From Trametopsis cervina (lineage: Eukaryota > Basidiomycota > Agaricomycetes > Polyporales > Irpicaceae), in assembly GCA_022385755.1 (NCBI GenBank), contig MU278356.1, positions 248,001-312,000 on the forward strand: a stretch of 64,000 nucleotides of DNA. Reading direction: 5' to 3'. The translations under genes and the position numbers were made by a program. Within the stretch, counting starts at the first letter, position 1. Each line of letters begins with the position of its first letter. Under the pieces are notes generated by a model. The model was not told where the DNA came from. It did not search any database and was given only the letters and a program-made list of their open reading frames with translations. Positions 55,131 to 64,000 of the stretch are shown here, piece after piece.

Positions 55131-58100
55131 TGATGTGTCTATTGAAGAAGCGTGGCGTGATGTCGAGAGTAACAATCTGCGACGACAAGGGTTTGTTCAG
55201 GAAACGTGGGGAACGTGGATTGGCCGACATGACACGCGACGGAGGCGGACAGAGATCAAAGGGGCAAGGTGGACACTCACCTGCACAACAGGACGCGCTA
55301 CCACGCAATTCATCGACCGAAACAACTTCGGGATTCCTGAGAGGAAGGGCAATGGGTGCAGTCAGTACGACATAGAGGGGTAACGAACGTGGCCGGCTAT
55401 AGCAAAGATAGTGGAGAAGGACGAAGTGCAGAGTAAAGTCTGAAGAAGCCGTTCTTGGCCAACGGGGGGAGGAGGCAACAACGCACCACGGTTCTGGACA
55501 TACAAGAGGGATTGACGCCACGGAAAATAACGTTACAGTCCTGGCCTTTTGGCGGGCAAAGCGTCAGGAATGAGATAAGACAAAAGCTGGAGGGGTGAGT
55601 GGTGAGGGAAAGAGACAGAGACGAGGTGTGGGCGCGAAGTGTTCGGCTGATTGACGAGCGCCTATATCTGTAATAGTCTCGGAAGAGGGCACCGCAAGGC
55701 AGTCCTCGAGAGCTTGTGTCAGAGCTACCGCCGGAGCAAGCTGGACGGATGTATGGAGCACTGTCGCAGAACGAAGAGAGACACGTTGGGTCGCGTTTTT
55801 CTTTCGCAGCCCTCTTACGCCCGACGGCAAGCAACCCGCCCAGCACTCGATGGGATGCAGGTCGCAAAACCCTTGAGCTCGCTCAGCTCATCGGTATATC
55901 CTCCATCAGAATTTGACAGCAGCCGCCGATGACAACACTCATGCATCTGGTGATGGACGCAAATCATAATATTTTGCATGCGGCACACCGCGGCATCAAG
56001 TGAGAATTCGCAACGAACGGATTTCTGACAGAACCAAGGCGGACATCGACGTCTTGCACGCACTACATTTATCAACACCCACGCGCATGTGCCACCCATC
56101 TCTGCCGCGAAAAGACCACCTCTGGAAAAGTTGATGTCAGCGCGACTTCCGCTCCACTCGAACAACCTACCTCCGTCTCGTTGGCGTAATCCCGACCATG
56201 ATCTAAGCTTCAGCTGACCAGTTGCTCAAATCCAGGAGGAGGCACAAGGCAGCCAGAGGCGCGTCGCTAAAGTCGCCACTGCGTCACAGGTCCGGTACAC
56301 AAGCGGGATCTTTTGTCTGTCCGCCGTTCCCGTGCCGCTGATTATACAGTCCAGATAGTAGGTCATCACGGGGACCTCGGACAGTTCCAGGTTCTGATAT
56401 GTATAAGTGAACTGTTCAACAAAGGCGAGAGGACGTTCCAGCTTCTCACCTTCAGCCACCCACGACAGCGCCGCTGGCGGATCTGTGAAGTGGGAAATCC
56501 CCACACATCGCGCTCTCACCGCGGAAAACGTGTCAAAGAAGTGCGCCCGTGTCATTACTCCAATTCCCAATCCGCGTCCATTCCATAACGTTCATTGAGG
56601 CTGCATTGAGGGGTATATATTCTATCGGCTTTAGTATCACTATCAAAGCGGCTATGCACATATATCATTCCATGCTAGCCACAGGACCCATGCTAATTAA
56701 GAACTCACTTCAAAGTGCGACGTAGTGCGTATTAATCGTAGATACCATGGCCAGTTTTACTTCCGAGCAAGCGTCGCGATCGGGGCCTGGCCCACGGAGA
56801 TGGTCAACTTGAGTCAAAATATCGGCGTACTGTACCTTCCCATGGCTCATGAGACTTATCGAGGTCTGTCGGCGACGTCAGTATCCAGCTTAGGCTACGC
56901 GCCTTGCAGCATGAAGGACCGTCAGTCGCATTGTTTCGCGCCAAGCTGTCCGGGGTCTGGTATTCAGAGTTCCGAGAAACACAAGTGCCATCTGGCTTCT
57001 GCCGAGATGTCAACAGATGGGCAATGTCGGACCGTGCGATGGACAGTTCACGAAAGACGTCAACTGCAACCAGCTAATTGGCCTCGCGTATTGGTCGTCA
57101 ACAAGCCTGAGGTCAGCTATGACGATGTCTCTTGATCGTTGTCGTCTCCATCTGATATAAAAACGCATGTAAACCTCGAGCCCGAAAACATTTGCAACAA
57201 AGTGGTACAGACCTCATTACACACGCAAAAGCGTGCCAGACAGCGACGACGCCCGAGAAAGCCGGTCTAAGAGCGGAGACTTGACACGTTTGTCGTCGAC
57301 TGGTAGATCTGGACTAAGAGCACAGCAAGAAGTCGCCTACGGATCAGTTAGCGGAGTTGTGGTACCGTTGCATCGAGGCGATAAGCACACGAGCTGTGAT
57401 CGAGGAATTAGGCGGGCTGAACCGTCGTGCCGGCTCCTGACGCGTCCTGTCATGAGATACGGTCACGTGAAGTGTGACAGACGTGCTTTCGCGCCGCAGG
57501 ATCTGTCAGGATGCAGGGCTGTCGAGACGGTTCAGGGTACGGTTGAAGAAAAGACGGGTCTGGGGATAAGGGATGTGTGTCAACGGATCGTTCCAGCGCA
57601 GATAAGACCCGAAAGGAGACTGCGCACGCACGAACGTCGCAGAACGACGCAGACGAAGGATGCGGGGACAGGTTTCCCCGCCCCTTTCCGCTGCATCCAC
57701 CGGCTCCCCTATATCGCCCCTGATGAATGCGCGTGGATATCAGCGCACCACAGCAGCGAAGGACGGCGAGGATCCCCCAGAGTCATCCTTGTCTGTCACT
57801 CAATTGTGGCGTGGTGACATTCTCCAGTCACAGCACAGATGGAAGTCCACTACTGCAAGCGAGAATACAATCCGTGAGACCGTGTGACAGATACAACAGA
57901 CTCATGGGCATACCGTGCTTGCACCGAGTCTATTTGCAACTTGCGGCTTCTATCAGCGCTGACACACATCGAACTCTCACACTTATCGGATTCAACACAT
58001 CCAGTGCCTTGGATATGTACCTCGGGGCTTCCGCGATATAAAAGGCCTCCAGGAGCAGTCAGAACTCTAGCATTGGAATTCTTGGAATTTGTATTTTTCA

Positions 58101-58887
58101 CAAGGAACTGTCCATATGTCCTGTAGCCTAGAGGGCATTGTACTGCGCAACGCGTGAATTCTCGCACAGTCATGTAACTCTCTACTCACCGTGCACTTCA
58201 GATTTGCTACTTCGGATAATCTGCTGCTGATATCCTATTATCTTGTCCAGACATACAACCACGGGTAGGATAGAGACAGCTTCTATTGAGCATAAGTGCT
58301 GGTTGTACGCGGAACCTCATAACCTAAATCTTCAGCTAATTAGCCCGATGGCCGCGAAGTCTCACAATCTTGCGATATTCTTGGTGCACTCACGGTTGTG
58401 TGAATGAACTCTGGCATTAGGCTCGGTGCATTCACTGTCAAAAGTTTGTGCCTCATGTTGACGGTTGTTGGCCACAGGGAAGCTGCGCCGGCCAAAAATA
58501 TTGCAACTGCTAACCTTCGCAAGTTCCGAATCTAATCCTGATTAGGCCGGGTTACGCTGTGTTAGCAGTCATGTGAGCGTGTTCGCGGCAAGACGAAAGG
58601 TAAATAACACCTGAGTATATGCGCTATGAAGCTGTTATACGCGCCGCGGCTCTGGTGGATTTGCTGGACTGGCAAGTGAGTATATGGGCTATGACTGACA
58701 TGATATTGAATAAAGCAATTAAGACCATGTGTCTTATTGCCGCAGTCCAAGGCATGAGAGCATGAGCAAAGCCCTGTATATTGGCGCTAACAGGTAAGTG
58801 TTACTTTGTGGCGCATGTGCACGGGACCAATCCGTTTTGGGAAGAGCGCAATTTGCGTATTCTCACGCCGGTTTATCCGCAACAGTC
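55131..58887. other. 3.7 kb gap without a convincing gene
   Basis: The left end is the promoter of the large kinase. A 114-codon minus frame at 56226-56570 and plus frames at 56725-57135 and 57233-57817 exist, but none shows a family motif. Could hold non-coding RNA or decayed genes. Confidence 0.45.
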
Positions 58888-61800
58888 ATGTCGACGAGGT
58901 CGCTACGCAGCACAAGGCTAGGCTCATCCTCTCAGAGCCAGGAGCTACTGATTTCAAACAAAGAGAGCGTAACGAAGCTCAATGGACACGCAAAGACCAA
59001 GGGGTCTAACACCACGCCGAAGGGGTATTGCTCATGTAAGCAGCCAGACAACGGGACTCCAATGGTACACTGCTCAGAGTGTAAAGAATGGTGCGTCACT
59101 GAGGGTAACCCATATCCGGATCACTTAATGAGACCGCTTTACAGGTATCATTTTGGCTGTGTACAGTTGGACAGCAGAGACGCAGAGGATATCCGTGAGT
59201 GTCAAATCGTTCGAACATCAGTTGTCATCGCTTATTCCGTTTCACCGGCATCTTCCAGGTATATATGTATGCCCATCTTGCGCAGAGAAAACGGGGCTTC
59301 GCACTGTTTGTGAGTATTGTCTTTCTGAAATACTGACCTTCGTTCGTACGATGTGTGGCCCATGTCCTTCCATGTACATTCGCCAATGTCATGCTATAAG
59401 CACCGTGAGCCGTGATGTGGTCTATGTTCATATTGTCCGTCTGTCTCCAGTGTTCGTAGTAGTCTCCCTTACTGCTCGCGACTGCTGGTGAGTATGTGTT
59501 GCGAGTGAGAAGAACACACCTCAAAAGGACGTTTGTAGCATCTCGAGCATGTCCGCATCATGAGTAGTTAAATCGGTGAACGGTGCTTGTGTAACTGGTT
59601 GATGGAATGCGTATGTCTAAAGGACATCATTCTTAGCACGGCTGGGTTACGGCGGTGTAGACGTACTTTCAAGGGCCACACTTCGTTTTTGCTATACAAG
59701 CACATACAGGAGGCTGATCAAGTTGTTTGTAGTCGAATGGGAGGGGCCAGAAGCTGTCGAAGAGTTCGGCAACGGACACATCGATCCGATACTGCTCACG
59801 AACCGTCCGGAGGGACCCAAACGCTACGTGGATGTCGAAGAACCAGAAGAGTCCTCGGATGACGGCAGCGAAGACGAGTATGTGGTCGAGGAGAGCAAGC
59901 GCAAAGCCAAGGTACGTAATCGCATTCAACTTGGAAAATCATGTCTGACGGGAGTTGTAGCGGCGAGCATATGCCCCCTCGAGCGACTCCGCGAGTGAGG
60001 CGGATACTGGTACGAGAGTAAGAGTTATAACCAAGGGCAGGCAAGTACGTCGACCCAGTGCAATATCGATCAGCACCAAGCAGCGCTCGGTATCTGGCTC
60101 TCCTGGACCCAGTAGTCCTGCACTGAAGCGCAGAAAATCGACGGCATCTCACGAGCAGTCGGCCAAGCGTAAACGATCTGAATCTCTGGCTACACCTGGG
60201 GCAGGAGCAGATGCTGCTAGGAAGTATTGCTCCACGAAGCTACAGGAGATTTTCGTCGATATCTTCCTCAAGTATCCTATCTTGCACGAAGCGAACGAGG
60301 ACGATGACGAAATCGTCATCGACAAGAAGAAGGACGATCTCACCACTGATGAAGCCCAGATGCTTGAAGAGAAGGCTCGGCGGTTTGCTACAGAGCTAGA
60401 GGAGTACGTCTTTCAGACTCACGCAGAGCCGGATCCGAAAACAGGGCATCCGATGGTCGGGATGAAATACAAGTACGTTCTTGTTTTGTTTCCCTGGCTG
60501 GAAAGTTACTCATATACTTTCTACAGGGAGCGGTTCCGGATGCTGACATTCAACTTGAGCAAAGCAGACCGTGTCATGTTGCATAAGCGCATAGCAGCTT
60601 CTCACATTACTCCAAGAGAGCTATCTACAATGTCATCTACTGATCTGGCGAACGAGGAAACTAAGGAGTCGATCAGACAAGCTGAGCAGGAGGCATTGGC
60701 GCATTCTATCCTGAAGAAGGCGACCTTGCCCACCGCGAAGATGACGCACAAGGGTATGATGGATATCGAGGACATGAGCGGTGGACTAACGCGCGAGCGA
60801 GAAAGGGAGCGAGAGAGAGATGAGGAAGAGAGGATTGAGATGGAGCGTCTCGAGCGTTTGAAGCTACAGACTCAGAAAGCCCAAGCTCATCAAGGGCCTG
60901 AATCACCTACCACACCCAGTTGGGGCGCGCCGCCGCCAGTGCCTGCGCATGCAATGCACGCAGGCGACCCAGGATCTTCGTCAGGCAGACCGTCTCTGAA
61001 CTCGCTCTTTATCCATACCGCCTCTGACATGGTCTCATCCCCTATTGAGCAAGAGCTCAACCTTGCCGACCTCATCAACATTGACGAGGAACCCGGACAA
61101 GAGCTCTCTATTTCTCTCGTAGAACAACCCATCGTGCCGCCATTATCTCAAAGCACGCCTACAGCGCCGGAATCTGATGGTGCAGTACACTCCAGCAGTG
61201 CATCGCAGAGCCCACCTCCGTCCGCTACAGGTCTATCTCCTTTCGCTACCAGGTTGTCTAACATCGATATCACTCCTCGCTCTTTCGACCTCAATGCTAT
61301 ATGGTCCTCTAAGGAAGGCGACGTATCGGCCGGTCCCAGGCCGGATTCTGAGAACACTTCTGCTGGTGACACTAGCGAACCTTCGCTAGAGCAGCGCCCG
61401 CAATCGCCGATAAATGTTGACGATAACGGCGGAGGAGCCGACGATCAAGACTTCGATATGTTCTTACAAGGAGGAGATGAAGAGATGGAGGTCTCTCCGC
61501 CTGAAGAGAAGACGCCGGAAAGCATCGAAGCGGCCTTCAATGCATCTGCCCATGTATGGACAGGCAAGGTAAGTTGGTGTGAGCCTACAGAATGAGTTCG
61601 AGATCTAATAGTACATATAGATCAGCATGCCGCTTGACTCTACTATTGCCCAAGAAGTTCCTGTTCATGCGCGCCAAATAGGTGGCAGAACGCTTGGCGA
61701 CGATTCGTTGCTATGGAGGACATTATTCCCCTCAGACCACTTGCGGATTGACGGAAGAGTCCCGGTAGACAAGTCTGCAGAGTATCTGACGCAGATGAGG

Positions 61801-62809
61801 CTGAATCCTAGCAAAGAGCTGATTGCGGTAGCATATGCACCGGAACCCGGCAGCAGCACAGATAACTTTATGGCTCTATCCAAGTACCTTCTGGACAAAA
61901 AGTACGTCTAAAAGATACAGCTGCATTGTCATCCTACTGATGTTTGACCATTTCAGCCGTCACGGCCTTATATTCCCATGGGGCAACAGGCCGAAAGAAC
62001 ACCATCCGGGTCGAGAGTTGTATGTTGTCCCATTGAGGGCCTCCGAACCACTACCTGAGTTCTTGGAGCTGCTTGACGAGATGAAACTACCAAGGAATAG
62101 ACATACAGATCTGATGATTGGCATCTGGGTCCTGAACAAGGGGAAACTGGCTCCTCCTCCCATGCCCATTGTGCCCTCTGCTCCACCTCCTTCTGCTATT
62201 GCAGCCCCGATCCCACCTCCCAGTACTAGTACTCCTCCAACCCTTCCCCCGTCGATACTACCTCCAGCACTCGCCGCGTTGCCGGCTTCACTGATTCCCC
62301 CTATGGGCCAGCTGCCACCCAACGTCTCCGCTGAAGCATTGGCTGCGGAAGTCGCTTCATTGACCCCCGAACAGATACAGCTGATGCTTCACACACTAGC
62401 AGCAAATAGCGGACAGCCGGTCCCCCCTATGGGGCTACCGCCACCCGCTGCTCCTCTTCCTGTCGGCCAGCCACAGCCATGGATGCCAGTAGCACCACCC
62501 CCTTATCCGGCTTATGGACCTCCACCCGTCCCCTCGGCGTCACCGTACAGACCACCGCCACCTCCGGATCGTTTCGACCATGACAGACCACCATACCCTT
62601 ACCAGTCTGATCACCATTACGAGTCTTACGATCGTGGGGACCGTGGCGGCGACCGTGGCCACAGGGGGAGAGGATCCAACTGGAATAGAGATCGTGGATC
62701 TGACCGACCGCGTGACACAGGCTGGCGCGGTCGTGGTAGGGGTAGAGGCTCGCAGGGTACTCGAGATCGCGGGAAGCAATGGGCAGGATCTCCCGGACAG
62801 CAATGGTAG
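58888..62809 (+). CDS. PHD-TFIIS central-SPOC protein (Bye1/PHF3-like)
   Basis: Eight exons: 58888-59090, 59145-59194, 59259-59309, 59733-59911, 59961-60472, 60527-61568, 61621-61901, 61957-62809; 1056 aa. The PHD finger is assembled from three exons (CSCKQPDNGTPMVHCSECKE, then YHFGCVQL and CPSC; about residues 48-96). The TFIIS-central-like domain (KYCSTKLQEIFVDIFLKYP to ERFRMLTFNLSKADRVMLHK, about 237-360) follows. The SPOC domain begins WTGKISMPLDST (about 677) and includes GLIFPWGNRP and LMIGIWVLNKG. The C-terminus is proline-rich and then RGG-like. Bye1/PHF3 proteins bind transcribing RNA polymerase II and modified histone H3. The intron at 59310-59732 (423 nt) is much longer than the others. 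Confidence 0.85.
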
Positions 62810-63104
62810 CTGCTAGGACACCATTGTGAGAAGACGAAAGACCACATAAAGGTTGTATGATAGTTGTGCGATCGTGTGCTTGATACTCTCTAAAAGTAAT
62901 ATTACATTAGTCATACCATAGTGTTCATTGTAGTTGCCCGCATGCGCCATGCGATTCGAAAGGCCATGTTTATGCTGATATAGAGCAACAGTCAGCGCAG
63001 TGATATTATGCTACGTAAATGTCATGAGAGTTGTTACAGAACGGTGTGGTATCAAATTATACGACGATCTTTACATATGCGTTCAGAAAGTCCCGGTGCT
63101 GCAG
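62810..63104. other. Convergent 3' spacer
   Basis: Short gap between the two converging genes; no feature seen. Confidence 0.5.
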
Positions 63105-64000
63105 TTATTCAAATGGCATATCTTGGATGGCTTCTGCGAGCCGACTCCAGTTGGCTGCCACGCCCTCGGCAAATTCACGTTCTTCGCGAGCAAAGGATTG
63201 GGCACTTTGCGTCAACAGTGTATTCTCTCGGTTGTGCAGCACAACGCGCAACTCGTGCCACATGCTGGATGTCAAGTCAGGTACAGCTAACTCTTAAGGT
63301 GAAGATGCCTGCTTACGAAGCCCGAATGAACACGCGTCTGTTCATTGCGGCAGCAATTGCCGCCTGGTCCTTCTCAATATTCCCGGATATTTTGTCCGCC
63401 TCTTCTTGCCAACCATCCTTGTGAGCTTGTCTAATGCTTTCCAGCTTCTGCGAACTAAGATCCACGCGTTTCTTCAGTTTCTCTACTTGATCGCCTGATA
63501 GTCTGTCATGACGGATGAACAAGTCTCTGGTAGCGATGTATAGATCCCGCTGGGCCTAAACTACACGGTCAACATATGCGTGGGTCTATTTTGTATGCAC
63601 CTTACCTTTAATGCCTCGAGTGTGGAGTACATCAATACACGAGCCTGGTACCACGTTCAGCGAGGATTGTATAATTGCACTATGCAGCTTACCCGATGCT
63701 CCAGTGCATCACCGTGTCGCTCCGCGTATTGAGCAACTGAGGATACACCTTGTCTGACCCCATTGCATAATTCGCATTCATCTCCTCTCCAGCATCGTTG
63801 GTTGACTTCCGCAACCACTTTGAGGGCGTTGGTCAACCGCGCAGTGTCAGCCTGAGCATCGGTAGCAGATATGCGATTAGGATGCACGAGGCCAGAAAAC
63901 ACAGAAGACGCCAAAGAAGCGGTTTCGCCAGGAAAAACATCATCAGAACCAGAAGATAGAGGCAAAGTGAAGTGAGATGGCATGAAGGTCCGCCGTGAAA
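63105..64000 (-). CDS. MVP1: Mvp1-type sorting nexin, C-terminal part (5' end outside window)
   Basis: Exons from the right edge: 64000-63693, 63644-63606, 63555-63317, 63264-63105. The visible part is the helical BAR-like region: RRTFMPSHFTLPL, LTNALKVVAEVNQRCWRGDE, then RDLFIRHDRLSGDQVEKLKK, IEKDQAAIAAAMNRRVFIRA and the end MWHELRVVLHNRENTLLTQ, stop at 63105. This helix order, in particular DLFIRHDRLS..VEKLKKRV and NRRVFIRA.MWHELRVVL, is characteristic of Mvp1/SNX8 proteins, which bind phosphoinositides on endosomes through a PX domain expected upstream. A 39-nt exon (63606-63644) is included. No break seen. Confidence 0.8.

Noticed and set aside
56226..56570. 114-codon minus-strand ORF in the 3.7 kb gap
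   Set aside because: No motif and no ATG at its start; coding potential not supported.
57233..57817. 194-codon plus-strand ORF
   Set aside because: Begins with GTG, arginine/serine-rich without motifs or splice context; likely chance.
1..64000. CRISPR array, prophage or bacterial operon structure
   Set aside because: Spliced genes throughout, no regular spacer repeats and no phage genes.

Overview
The window looks like nuclear DNA of an agaricomycete basidiomycete. Genes are compact and cut by many 50-100 nt GT-AG introns, intergenic gaps are short and moderately GC-rich, and F-box/LRR-like proteins are strongly amplified. Conserved fungal genes (Mpe1, Cyk3-like, Cdc15/Cdc7-type kinase, OPT transporter, Bye1-like PHD/SPOC protein, Mvp1 sorting nexin) fit this. 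Exon models were built by hand from splice signals; for every intact, complete multi-exon protein-coding model except the split kinase alternatives the exon lengths sum to a multiple of three. Family names rest on motif recognition, not on a database search.

1-20.1 kb is an array of one F-box/LRR-like family: nine copies plus one C-terminal fossil, with one unrelated serine-rich tail-anchored gene (7.5-8.8 kb) in the middle. Left-hand copies lie on the minus strand (<1-331, 976-2640 broken, 3366-4785, 5259-6821), the next three on the plus strand (10275-16063), then one minus (16321-17664) and one plus (18787-20085). A tenth copy sits alone at 42.05-43.56 kb. Most copies share a promoter block with a TATA box, one intron at the same place, and shared 3' flanks. 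Positions 1-1110 and about 13800-14920 are near-identical inverted copies. The broken copy carries a 171 bp terminal-inverted-repeat insertion and two frameshifts.

20.4-31.9 kb: Mpe1/RBBP6-type polyadenylation factor, a secreted GH18 chitinase, a second type of F-box protein, and a membrane-anchored protein kinase whose acidic linker can be read either by splicing or through two in-frame TAG codons. Just upstream of the kinase lies a small ORF with a predicted 7-nt exon; this block is copied, inverted and broken, at 37.85-38.24 kb.

32.3-41.5 kb: an NTF2/SnoaL-like protein, a tail-anchored helical protein, a Cyk3-type transglutaminase-like protein and a small secreted protein of eight exons, followed by an intron-containing tRNA-Lys(CUU) and the outlying F-box gene.

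44-64 kb: a 14-exon OPT oligopeptide transporter, a giant CH-kinase-C1 protein of the septation-initiation kinase type ending in a CaaX-like tetrapeptide, a 3.7 kb gap without a convincing gene, a PHD-TFIIS-SPOC regulator of RNA polymerase II, and the 3' part of an Mvp1-type sorting nexin that leaves the window. Apart from the F-box array, neighbouring genes do not form an evident pathway; no secondary-metabolite cluster, CRISPR or autonomous transposon was found.
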